Shown here one piece after another: positions 1 to 11,291 of a stretch of 64,000 nt of DNA. Origin of the DNA: Parietaria judaica (lineage: Eukaryota > Streptophyta > Magnoliopsida > Rosales > Urticaceae); contig OX940863.1 in the NCBI GenBank assembly GCA_954871525.1, forward strand, positions 20,968,001 through 21,032,000, in the 5' to 3' direction. The notes below the pieces were generated by a model that made no database searches, was not told the origin of the DNA, and saw nothing but the letters and a program-made list of their open reading frames with translations. The position numbers were made by a program, and so were the translations under genes. Within the stretch, counting starts at the first letter, position 1. Each line of letters starts with the position of its first letter.

Positions 1-2861
1 TAGTTTGCATCCGAATATGCCTTTAAACCTGTACATGCAAAATATGAAGGGTAAAACAGTCCCAAACCTGGCTTACCTTTTAAATATCTTAACAGTCGAT
101 GTGCAGCCTTTAGATGTGGCTCCCTTGGTGCAGACAGATATTGGCTCAAATGGTGAACTGCAAAAGAGATGTCAGGCCTCGAAATGGTTAAATACAACAA
201 GCATCCAATCAACCTTCTATAAGGAGTAGGGTCTGCGAGTAGAGTTCCTTATTCTGAACTCAAGATTCCATTTGTGTCCATCGGTGATTTAGCTGTCTTG
301 CACTCCAAGAAATCAAAATCTGAGAGTAGTTACAATGTATATTGCCTTTGTGACACATTGATACCTGCCTTTGATCCGGCCACTTCAAGCCCAAGGAAAT
401 AATGTACATTTCCTAGATCTTTGAGCTTAAATTGGGAATGCAGATCAAGTTTACCAAGTTGATTGCTTCTTTACTTGGACCTGAAATAATGATATCATCC
501 ACGTATAGTAAAAGGGTTACAAAATTGTGTTTGGTACCTCTAGTGAACAATGAATGATTAGATTTAGACTGTTTAAATCCTAGTTTTATCACGACGGAAG
601 TAAACTTTAAATTCCATTGTTGTGAAGCCTGTTTTAGTCCATATATGGATTTATCAAGCCTACAAACTAAATTTTTATTCTTTTGCTCCCCCTGTTTATA
701 ATAACCTGGAGGTATTTGCATATAAACTTCTTCTTCTAAATCCCCATATAGGAACGCATTGTTCACGTCCATCTGCGAAATAATCCAGTTATGTGAGGCG
801 GCCAAAGCAAATGACAATTTCACAGTTACCAATTTTGCGACCGGAGAAAATGTGTCAATGAAGTCAATTCCTTCCTGTTGATTGTAGCCTTTGGCTACCA
901 AACGAGCATTCCTCCTTACAAGAACACCATATGCATTAAACTTATTCTTGTACACCCATCGACATCCAATTGCTTTCTTTCCTTGAGGTAGGGGCAAGAT
1001 CGTCCAAGTGTGATTTGACTTCATTGCATCAAGCTCCTCTTGCATTGCAACACACCAATAAGGACATTGTGCTGCTTGATGGTAGAACTGAGGCTCAAAA
1101 TCAATTGAAATAGCCAAAGCTAGTAACCTGTAGGAAGAAGATAGACTGTCATAATTCAATACAGTGTTAAGTGAGTGTGGCGATGTTCTGACTTTGCAAG
1201 ATTGCAATGATAATCAGACAAGTAACTAGGAGGGTGTGAATCCCTCTTTGATCTACGTAAAGAGGCTGCATTATCTGTATTGGTTTCATAAGCTTTCTCA
1301 AGTCCATCATTGTATCGAGTTTCCTCCTCGGGCATATCGGGCTCGATGTTTTGACATGGATCTTGATCTCCTGTTGTTATGTTGGGGTCAATGTTTTGAC
1401 ATGGAGCTTGATTTTCTGTTGTTTCATCGACCCCCAAATGCCTCGGCAGAACGAAGTCAGCAAATGGATCTTGTAGATTGCCTGTAACACTTTCTAAATG
1501 AAAGAGAAATATGTTTTCATGAAAAATAACATCTCGTGATATAAAAAAGATATTTTTATCGAGATCAAACAACTTATATCCCCGGTGACTAGAGGGATAT
1601 CCAACAAAAACACATCTTCTAGCTCGTGGTTCAAACTTTGTTCTATGTGCCTGTAAGGTAGAAGCAAAGGCCAGGCATCCAAAAACACGTAGTGAACTAT
1701 AATTAAAAGACTTGTCATACAAGATATCATATGGACTCTTATTTCCTAATTTTGGAGTTGGTATTCTGTTAATAAGAAAAGTTGCAGAAAGCACACATTC
1801 AGACCAAAAGGAGATAGGAACTTTGGATTGAAAAAATAAAGCCCTGGAAACATTCAACAGATGTTGATGTTTTCTTTCAACTACCGAGTTTTGTTGTGGT
1901 GTATCAACACAAGAAAACTGACGATGAATGCCCTTTTGAGCAAAATATTCAGCAAAAACCAGCTCTCTAGCATTATCTGATTTAAAAGTTTTATGCTTGC
2001 ATTGAACTGGTTTTCTACCATTGCACAAAACCTAGGAATGATGTCATGTACTGACGATTTTTGCGGCATCATATAAACCCAAGTAAAGCGAGAGAAGTCA
2101 TCAACTAAAGTTGAGAAAAATTTGAAACCATTATGAGAAGGTATGTGAAAAGGACCCCAAATGTCGCAATGTATTAAATCTAATGCATTATTACACATAC
2201 TATTGAATTTAACAAAGGGTAAGCACTTCTGTTTTGCCAGAGGGCAAATACAGCACGGGGCATTTTCGTCAATAGTTCCTAAATCCAATTATGTTGCAAA
2301 TGAGTCAAAGTTTTGTGTGTAGGGTGTCCTAGCCTACTATGCCACACATTAGATGTGATCTTATTTATGCTACAATTAGAGAAATGATTATCTTCTGTGT
2401 CAAGGATGTAAAGTTCCTCTTGAACATCACCCTTGCAATCGTCCGTGTCTTGAGTGTGTCCCGTATTACACATGAAATGTCAGTGAAAGTGACAATTGCC
2501 TTTGAATCCCTTGTAAAGGTTCTTATAGACAGCAAATTAAATTTAAACACTGGTATAAAAAGAACATTATGAAAAGTAATTTTTGAATTAATTACTATAT
2601 CTTCATAATAGAATACTCGAATAATGGATTTATCAGGCAATGTACAGTAGAATTCAGTAAAGGTTTAAGAAAAGCAAACATGGATTTATGACTACAAGTG
2701 TGTCGAGTTGCCCCTGAGTCTAATATCCATGAATGATGCAAGTTTCTTCTACTGTTCATTGCTTTGATAAAACAAAAAGAACCTGTACTTAAGGTGGCCA
2801 AGTTGACTGCAGTGTCTGAAGCTGATCCAAGACTGCCCGAAGAGAGGTGTTGTGACAGCAT
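1..2861 (-). pseudogene. copia A pol remnant (PR-INT-RT-RH)
   Basis: Minus-strand fragments give all pol domains in order. Protease is at 2595-2861, with WILDSGATRHTC holding the catalytic DSG. The integrase zinc-finger area is at about 2279-2473 (WHSRLGHPTHKTL). The integrase core is at about 1490-2288 (LIHCDIWGP, then KSDNARE, then VVERKHQ for the third acidic residue). Reverse transcriptase is at 413-1207, with QMDVNNAFLYGDL and YVDDIIISG intact. RNase H-type sequence continues to position 1. Changes of frame near 1200, 1900, 2290 and 2600 and several stops break the reading. The conserved YVDD box shows it derives from an active element, but it is now dead. Confidence 0.88.
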
Positions 2862-2879
2862 CCCTATGAGCTGGTGGCA

Positions 2880-3829
2880 TTAAGCACTTGTTAGAGAATC
2901 CATTCCAGATCCCTGCTCATATTGCTTTATCTCAATCATATCGATCCGAGCTCTTCCCTTTTGCACAAATCCTGGTGGATAACCGTGAGCTTGTGGCATT
3001 TGTCAATAGTATGCCCGAGCATCTTGCAGTGAGAACAAAAAGGCCTGTCCTTCTTGATATGCCTTCGCTGCTGAAGGTCCTCCCTGACTGCCATTGCCAT
3101 TTCACTGCTCCGTGCACATGATTAGCTCCAACAAATATATGTTTTTCCTCTTGTAAAACAAGTGCAAAGATTATGTTCATAGTTGGCATTGGATCCATGA
3201 GCAACAATTGACCTCTAACTACGGCAAAAGACTCATTTAGCCCCATTAGAAACTTCATTGCATATTCTGCATTATGGAACTCGATGCACGCCTTGGTCTT
3301 ACACGGTGGCTTGAAATTATTGAGCTCCTCCCAGATTGCCTTCAAGCGCGTGAAGTATCCAGAGACAGATTCGGTTCCTTGACATACGTTTGCCAATTCT
3401 CTTCTCAGCTTGTAAATCCTCGGGCCATTGCTCTGTTGATATCGTTCTTGGAGATCTCTCCAAATCGCAAAGGCCGAGTCTCCAAACAGAATCGAAGAGG
3501 CTATCTCTTTTGACACCGAATTGAGAAGCCAAGAAATAACAACATTGTTGTTTCTTTCCCAAGAACTAATCAATTGAGGATCATCTGTGAGTGGCTTAGG
3601 AACAAATCCGTCAAGAAATCCAATCTTATTCTTCACAGATAAGGCAATCTTCATAGCTCTGGACTAGGATGGGTAGTTGTCTCCCGTAAGAGGTTGTGAA
3701 ACAAGAATCGCTCCAGGATTGTTAGAGTGATGAAGGTAGAACACACTGAGTGGATCATCTATGAGAGCTCTTGAAACAATCGCTCGACTTCCTTCTTCCC
3801 CTTTGCTTACGATCTACTGTGTCGTCATT
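2880..3829 (-). pseudogene. copia A gag remnant
   Basis: The minus-strand translation from about 3829 gives a typical copia Gag: an N-terminal region with the NYPxW-like patch (here the Trp codon is a TAG at about 3665), a long helical block (LLNSVSKEIASSI, WRDLQERYQQSNG, LRRELANVCQG, VSGYFTRLKAIWEEL) and the MGLNESFAVVRGQLLLMDP block. A second early stop follows the first four codons. The nucleocapsid zinc-knuckle region near 3000-3100 is frame-disrupted. Role when intact: capsid protein packaging element RNA in the cytoplasm. It cannot make full-length Gag. Confidence 0.85.
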
Positions 3830-3951
3830 CTTGATTGATTAACGAGAATCAACTAGCAAGCAGAGAAGGAACTTACGCGACGGAGACACCGAAGATCTTC
3901 AAGCTCAGTTGCAGTGCATCAATGGCGGAAGCTTTTGCTCTGATACCATAT

Positions 3952-3954
3952 TGC

Positions 3955-3990
<36 letters not shown>

Positions 3991-4198
3991 AGAGATTTTC
4001 CAACAGAAATCTTCTAGAATTGATTAACTGATCAAGTGAGAATACAAGATGAGCTTTTATGTCCCGAGCTGATTAACAACCTTGCCTGCTGTCTAACTAA
4101 CTCGCACATACGCGAAGATAAAGCTGTCCAAATATAAAACGACCAACACCTACATAAACGACGTACGACAAACACCACCTAGTGTCGTTTATGTTACA
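3952..4198 (-). repeat. 5' LTR of copia A, with primer-binding site beside it
   Basis: On the minus strand the LTR starts TGTAACATAAACGAC at 4198 and ends in CA at 3952. It is followed after three bases by TGGTATCAGAGC (3948-3937), the usual copia primer site for initiator tRNA-Met. The last 40 bases of the LTR are an almost pure GA/TC run (3954-3993), which probably expanded after insertion. The bases beyond the outer end (4199 on) are AAGAA; the matching duplication is outside the window. Confidence 0.82.
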
Positions 4199-7100
4199 AA
4201 GAAATAAAGCTAAAAACTAATTACCGAGACATGTGAATTTAATAAATGGTGATGATAATTTATAAGTATATGTGGAGAATCTGAAAAATAAAATAAAAAT
4301 AGTCAATTAACACTGAGCTTCTGTTATATCAAATTTCCCATCAATTCTTTTTCATATTCATACCTTAAATCCCTAATACTGCGTCGGGCTTTATAATTTA
4401 TATAGAGCCATATAATAGTATCTATATTAAAAAAAGGAAAAAAGAAAAGAAAAGAAAAAACTATGAAACACTCCGTGAAATCAATGTTTACCACGCTTTG
4501 TATATATAATTATAATCACGATATAGCTACTGTAACAAAAGTCAACATCAAGTAGGATGTCCAATGTTGTATTTTGGCTTTGATTCGATCTTTAACAATA
4601 ACAAAAATAAAAAATCAATTTTCTGTAATTTTTTCACAACAATTTTTACCTAATTATTCGAAATTTCTCAAAAATCTAATGTTCGTAAAAGAATACAAAA
4701 TACATTTATTCTTATAATTTATGTTTTTATTTTTATTTTTGCAGTATACACATAGAACATAACTACATGTATATGGGTTATTAGAAATCATACCATTTTT
4801 TTTTTATCAATATACCCGTACAGCCACCGATATGCCCGTAAATTGAACTTGCGGGACAATTTGCGGTAAGTGGTTTTCAAAAACCTTGTTTATAACTACA
4901 AACTTTCCCATGTACTTAACTAATTAACAGATTAATAATTAAAGTGAATGTGAGGCAGGTAATAAATTAGGAAAAATAAGTATGTTATGATTCAACAGTT
5001 GGTGAGCTTCTCATTCTCATGGCCAAGACTAAGACTAAGATCAGTGATGTTTATTGGTTAATTGGATGACTCAAATTCAGTTACGTAATCCTTTATATCT
5101 TTCTTTGACCATATTTATTTACATGATGTATATAGTAAAGTATATACGACAAGAAAAAAATAATATTTATCTTTAGTCAGTCTTGGCTCATTAAAATTAG
5201 TTTATGACTAACTAAAGTGCGATTATAATTCGTTTCCTCTTGTTTCCAGTTTGTCAAACAGCTGAATTGCGTTTCGACTCTTTTGTTCTTTCTTTGGCCT
5301 AATTAGTGTAGCTAATTCACAAAGACTAAAAACAAACGAATATCAGAAAATTATATAGTACTATATTTTTAAAATTCTTTAATGAAATATGTGATTTTAC
5401 GATTAACTCGGTACGGTAGTAATACTATGTTTTCAGCAGCACAGTTCAAATTTGCACCGCTGTAAGTGTAACCATTTAGCGCTCATAAATTAAACGTGCC
5501 TTTTAATAATATATTATGTAATTTATATATTATGAAGAGGGTATATCATTAATAAAATGATAATGGCATAAATATTTAGTGTTTTATTTTAATTCTTTTA
5601 AAAAAAATTATTTTTTAATCAATTTTTATTGAATTTTAGATGTGTTGTTGTTAGTACTTAGTTTTTTTTTTCTTATAGTATTGATGGGATTTTTACAATA
5701 AGTAGCTAAATTTAAAGAGAAGTAAAATAGTAAACATTCTTTTAGCTTAAAAATTGGGTTTATATTACTAAATAAATAAATAAATAAAAACATCAAATGT
5801 TTACATCTATTGATTCTTAATAAAATATTAGGTAAATTTATTTTCTGTTTGTGTTCTTGATTTAGATTGAGATTCGATATCGTGTGGTACAAGCAAATTT
5901 AGTTAGCTATATATACAAATATAATTAAGTTAGTGGAGTGATTATTTTTATATATACAATTTTTAAAGATTTCATCTTCATATCAATTACCTATAATTCT
6001 TTCTCAATCATGTTCCTCAAGACAATTTGTTATGCATGGACATACAATCGGTTTTATCTAATTGTGTTTGAGATTCGAATTTGGATTGAATTTAAATTAC
6101 ATTTTTTTAAATGAGAATACTAGACGGATTCGTAAAAAGAAAAATTTTATACACTTCAACAATTGCTTCTAATGATGAGGTATTTATTGATTCTTAAGGA
6201 ACAAAGAATTGAAGCAGATTTTGATATCAGTAAAATACGACCGATGTGATTCCGGAGAGCGAAAATAAATATCGAAGAATCCACCTAAAAAATGAGATGA
6301 AGTTTTCACAACTTATTCAAAAATTCATTTGGGTTCATTTTGATATTTAATTTTAATTTTGTAACTCATTTCCTAATGTATTTTCTTTATCTTTATTTCT
6401 TGTCAATTTTATTTTTATGTTAATGCATGTACACCAGTCTCTTATATATGACATTTATCGTATAGATTCAAGTCACTTACTCTTTCACCTATATATCTAA
6501 TACATCAATCACATTTAAAAGTCGTTAGTTATTAGTCTGGTACGTAATTGAGAAAAAAATGGCCAAATAAGTATCTAAAATTGTCTCAGTCATTTAACTA
6601 GTATATAGTTCATAACTCAATTTTTTTATATTTGTATGTGATTTTCCACGTAATAGACAAATTAATTTAATATCTTAAAAGTAATTTTACTGATTAGTTA
6701 TCATCAACTTGTTTGTTGATTGCTTCATATAACCTAATTTTGCGTCATGGTCCTGATATCTCGCATAGCCACATTATTGCCCTCTTTGAGTTTGTAGTGT
6801 TTAGTTCTGTCCCTAAATTAAATAAATTTTTGAGACCCTTGAAGTTGTTAAATATTAAATTTTTATATTTAATTAGTATTAATATATCTACAAAATTAAG
6901 ACCTTCAAAATTTAGATGTTCGAAGCTCCATCTTTGCTCACCTATTATCAGAGCGGATCCTAGTCACATTATGTTGAAACATGATTTTCGATTAATGTTT
7001 ATTATTTAACCATGTTATTTGATTAGTCTATTTATGGTAAGTATTGACATGCCTGATGTCATGACAACTGGAAGATATTTAAGGAAAGTCCAAAAATCGT

Positions 7101-9058
7101 ACATGTCTTGGTTCGTGCGCATCCTCAATCAAAGAGTGATTGAGTGTGCTGATGTTAATGAAGATTATTGTGCATTATTGTTTATCAGTGGAGAGATTCA
7201 TGGAGCTGATTTGTGTCATAAAGACGAAAAGATTCTCAAGGCCAACTCCTTTATGTCCCCGCTATTGAGGTCCTTTTTCGATATCACTTTACAGAGAAAT
7301 TCTGAGAAAACCTTCAGGAGAAGTCAATCAGCAATTCACGAATGAAATGGAGAAGAACGGGATTGTTTGCAAGGGGATCTTGCTTTCATCAAGAGTTCAC
7401 GTGCTGGATGTCAAAGTTGTTGGTGTGACAACAAGGGGGAGTTTTCCTTGTATGCTTTGGGTCCACATGATTTACTGTTTGTAATCATCTCTTTGGTTGA
7501 TTAATCTGAGTGAGTGCCCTGCAGAAGTAGCGACATGAGGTCCGAACTGCGTTACAATAAAAGTATTGGTGTTCCTTTACTTTTTCCGCACTCGCTTTAT
7601 TTTTATCGTTCACGCTCATAACGTCATATTATATGTGCAACGCGAAAATACGTCTTTACACATTCTTAATATAAAAACTATGTTGTAATTAATAAGAACA
7701 ATGTTTATATTATGGACACTAATGATCATAGTGTTATATCAAATCTTGAATTTGTTGTTTGTGCATTCTCGCTTTGATTATAGGTTGATTATTTAATAGA
7801 GTTTCGAAATATGGGTTCTTAACTAATTATTCACAATTCTATAGTGATTAAATTCATGTTTTGCGTCTGGATAATAAAATGCATAGTGAGTTGTTTATGA
7901 ATTAGTGAATAATTGTGAGAGTTATAAGCTATTAAATGACCTCAATAATATGGATCATATGGATTAAGATGACAAAATTTCGCGTCTTTTCCTATAGAAA
8001 TATGCGTTCATTAGTAAGACACTATATATTGGTTTATGACACACGTCTTAATTTTTAATTGAAGTTGACTTTGATAAGACGAAATAAATAGATAAAAAGT
8101 GGTAATTTTGTGTAACGTACGTGACTTGTCTTAATTATAATAATTTTATTAATGGTAACGATCGCCTAAAACGTACTTCACGCCAAGCAAAAAATTTGAA
8201 ATTCCAAGTCAAAATATTTTTTTATAAGTAAATGATTGGAATTTCACACATCTTAATCGAACTCTACGAGTTGTTGCAAAGTCACAATCTTCAAAAAAAA
8301 AAAAAAAAAAAAAAAAATCCATTCAGCTTCAGTGTGTACTCAAGCTAGTAAAACACATTTATAAGGCTAGTAATTACAATTAGTCACTTTTTGTTGTCAT
8401 TTTCCCTTTAGTTAGTCAAATGTTTCTTTGATACTTGTTTTTAATGCTTAAAAATACAAGATATATCGTAATGGCATATTGATAACTTGGTGTCGAAGTT
8501 TTCATAATTATGAAGAAAATTTATAAAATAAGAAGATTGACTGTAGGTGCTTTAGATCCTCGTTTTTTAGTGTGACAATATGAAATTAAATGTGAACAAT
8601 GAATAAGATTTGGTATAATAAGGCATAAGGTAAGGGCTTGATTCATGTCGTATGTGTGAATTAATCGAACTAAAAACTCTAGAGATATAAAAAGGCGAAC
8701 ATCGTCGTACCTATTATTGCCTTATTTATGAAATTTTAAATTTCACAAATGATACCTATCTTAAAAGAATCGTAATCTTATGAAGGAAAAAAAATCTTGT
8801 CAAATTAATATTAGATAATAGAATATATTTTTTTACAAATTAATATTGTTGGAACAAGATGGTTTTTTTATATTAAAATATTAATTTTATCATATAAAAA
8901 TTTAATAATGTTAGTTAAATTTGACATGAAAATTATTATTTAATTAAAATAATTAAATTATTGAGTATTAATTAAATAAAATTCTACGGTGTATGATCAT
9001 GAAAGACCATTTTATCAAAATTTTCTTAAACAGTAATATTATATATACATTTTATATC
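4199..9058. other. AT-rich spacer, no gene recognised
   Basis: This is about 4.9 kb of AT-rich sequence between copia A and the hAT element at 9067. The short open frames here (for example 6713-7009 and 7019-7345) show no known domain. The second overlaps a dispersed repeat (7080-7620, listed separately). A 29-base poly-A tract lies near 8290-8318. I see no tRNA, rRNA or conserved protein segment. Confidence 0.6.
7080..7620 (+). repeat. dispersed repeat, copy 1 (partner 20330-21930, inverted)
   Basis: The stretch from CCCGCTATTGAGGTCC (7257) through the run ending at about 7620 matches the reverse complement of 20330-20720, with the same landmarks in the same order: ATTCACGA, a GCAAGGGGATCTTGC block, a GGGGGAGTTT(T)CCTT block, ACTGCGTT(A)ACAA and CGCACTCGCTTTA. 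The match is diverged but clearly homologous and continues more weakly upstream to about 7080. The GGGGGAGT purine run and the block order suggest a retrotransposon LTR junction, but I cannot assign a family. Confidence 0.7.
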
Positions 9059-9066
9059 ATCGTGAG

Positions 9067-9876
9067 CAGTGACGGAACCACGTTGTGGTCAAACTGGGCC
9101 AAGGCCCCTGTAACAATTTTTTATTTACATAGTAGAGGCCTATATTTTTTAACATTTTTTTTATGAGAAGCCCAAGTGGCCCCCCCAATACATCAATCAT
9201 TCTTCTTTAAGTGGCCCCCTCAATAGTCAATACTCAATACCTCATTCTTATTCTCTCTTGCCACTTTCTCTTTTTTTTTTTTACTCTGAGTCTATCAAAC
9301 TTATTTCCCATAAATAAATAAATAAACATGATATACTTTTCATACTTTCAAAAAAACAAAGCGTCAATAAAGTAGCTTGCCTTTTATTGAAAAGAAAAAA
9401 GAATAATTTGCGGCGAAAGTTATTAAACTCATCAATTTTTTTTTTTTACAAATAAGTCACTAAACTCATAGTTTGACGGAGAAACTCATCAAACTCATCA
9501 ATTTCTTATAAATAACTCACTACATATACTTACATGTCATATGCGAGTCTTTCTCGACCATTCGAGCTAGTGTAAATTGGTAAAATGATAAAGACTTTTT
9601 AGCAATAAATCTAGTGTTACTATATAAATATTGACTTGTATTTTGTTAATTTTGTTTTATTTCATAATTAAATTGTAAATTTGGAATTTTTCTGGTATAT
9701 TTTTAGTTTTTTAAATTCAATAGATGTACAACTAAATTTTCAAATGCAATGGATATTTTAAACTATAATTTTATAACAACTGTAAAAAATCAACTTAAAT
9801 GTATATAAAAAAAGAGAAATTAATAATAGGGAAAAAAATCGGCCCCCCCTATTATGAAATCCTAGTTCCGTCACTG
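9067..9876. mobile_element. non-autonomous hAT element, 810 bp, 8-bp TSD
   Basis: Terminal inverted repeats are CAGTGACGGAAC at the left and its exact complement GTTCCGTCACTG at the right. The flanks are a perfect 8-bp duplication ATCGTGAG (9059-9066 and 9877-9884), diagnostic of hAT transposition. The inside is AT-rich and contains the GGCCCC...CCCCCC block typical of this MITE type and no transposase frame. Because the duplication is perfect, the insertion is probably not ancient. Confidence 0.93.
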
Positions 9877-10337
9877 ATCGTGAGCTATAGTTCTATCCCT
9901 CTAGAATCTTTTAATTATTAAAATAGTTTCTTCACAAATATACTACTATTAGACTAATTTAGTTAGATATAAAAATTATTAAATTCAAATAAATTAGTAA
10001 CATACATTATGGTTTCTTTCATTTATTTTCTCTAAAAATACATAATAAATAGTCAACACTAACATCTATTTTTTTTTTCTTTTTTCGAAATGAGGAATTA
10101 ATTATGAAATTCTTCAGGGAATCATGCAATTATCCTTCGACGGTTACCAAATTTATCATTGAGTTCTAATAAATTAATTATGATTTAATATTAGAATATT
10201 TCCTACTCTAATTCCAACAAGTTCATATTTATTTTGTCACAACTCACAAGTAAGATCGATGTAGAATCCTATCCTATCCAAACCCAACAAAATAAATAAA
10301 AGAACATATTAGAAAAATCGTTGATTATAAAATTTAA

Positions 10338-10822
10338 AGATAATAATGGCGAAAATACCTAATATTAACAAAAAATTGCATTTTAATACTTAAGCTCAAA
10401 GATTGACGGTAAAAATACTTTACTTCATCAAAATGTAGCAGAATAGCTTTAAACGCCAAGTATGTCACGGTGATATGTCATCCAACATCATGTATGCGCA
10501 ATATTTTTTTAATTAGTTGTGAAAGAAAAAAAAAATTGATTTAGGCGATATCTAAATTTTGACGGTAATTATACGTAATACTATATGTAAATATCATCAA
10601 AATCCATTAATTTTCTTTCCCATAATAAACTAAAAAAATATTATGCTCAAATGTTCTGTTCTGAGTTCTGACGCGTGAGCATGCCACATGATATCAAAGT
10701 ACATTTTGGTGAAGTAATTTTTTCTTTTTGAAAGAGAGGTAAATTTTGTTATTGTCAATCTTAAAACAAAGATATTAAAGTACATTTTTAGTTAAAATTA
10801 GATACTTTTGCCGCTATTATCT
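10338..10822. mobile_element. TIR element of unassigned family, 485 bp
   Basis: The left end (AGATAATAATGGCGAAAA...) and the reverse complement of the right end (AGATAATAGCGGCAAAAG...) align over about 55 bases with roughly four in five identical, including the shared block TTTTAA.TAAAAA. The inside is AT-rich and non-coding. No clean target-site duplication is visible, so the superfamily is open; long imperfect TIRs would fit a Mutator-like MITE. Confidence 0.55.
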
Positions 10823-10982
10823 CTAAAAGTTATAATGTAAATAGTTAATTAATCCAATCATGAAATGAAACATTATAAAAAAAAAAAATTGTCCTTGATA
10901 TAGAAGTGATTTCTCCTTTCTACCCTTCCCGAACTCGTCCTCACTTTCTCCTTTCTTCGTACTCACTCTAAACCGCGTCACA

Positions 10983-11192
10983 ATGAACAAATACACACAC
11001 ATTCAGAGAAAAAGTTCATTCCTTTAATGGATTGTTCGTCTTCGTCGTCATCTCTATGAGTCTGTGATCACATTCAAAAAGTGCCCACAAATTCGTTTTT
11101 ATGTTATTTATATTTTTCACCATTTCTGTGTTTGTCCATTTCTAGCATCTCTGATCTTGGTCCCCTCTCTCTCTAGAATGGCTTTTCGCTGA
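10983..11192 (+). promoter_or_regulatory. possible uORF cluster in the RBOHF 5' leader
   Basis: Five ATG codons open very short frames just upstream of the RBOHF start: 10983-11027, 11027-11059 (overlapping the first stop in a TAATG), 11056-11067, 11101-11145 and 11178-11192. If the transcript begins upstream they would lower initiation at 11292. Alternatively 11060-11145 could be an intron of the leader, ending at TTTCTAG. The transcription start is unknown, so this is inference. Confidence 0.3.
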
Positions 11193-11291
11193 GATTCCAA
11201 AACGACGCGTTTTGACGACGACTCGCTCGCTCTCTTATAGCTCGACAGCCATTCAACCCAGAATCCAGATCAACTGATCACACAGGGTTCA

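Larger units (their letters stand above)
1..4198 (-). mobile_element. Ty1/copia retrotransposon A, decayed, cut by window start
   Basis: The element reads right to left: LTR (3952-4198), primer-binding site (3937-3948, complementary to the 3' end of initiator tRNA-Met), gag, protease, integrase, then reverse transcriptase/RNase H running off the left edge. The order PR-INT-RT-RH is the copia order. The coding region is broken by many stops and frameshifts, so it is an old, inactive copy. The 3' LTR and the left target-site duplication lie outside the window, so insertion age cannot be estimated here. Confidence 0.93.
9885..11291. other. spacer and 5' flank of RBOHF
   Basis: AT-rich sequence holding one TIR element (10338-10822, separate entry), then from about 10915 a pyrimidine-rich stretch (CTCCTTTC/CTCTCT runs) typical of a plant 5' leader. 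I do not see a confident TATA box. The transcription start cannot be fixed; the CT-rich segment 10915-11250 is the likely 5' untranslated region of the downstream oxidase gene. Confidence 0.5.

Noticed and set aside
3954..3993. GA-rich run considered as an independent regulatory GAGA element.
   Set aside because: It lies at the inner end of the copia A LTR and is best explained as microsatellite growth.
6713..7345. Two consecutive open frames (98 and 108 codons) considered as a small gene.
   Set aside because: No known domain, the frames differ, and the second runs into the dispersed repeat 7080-7620.
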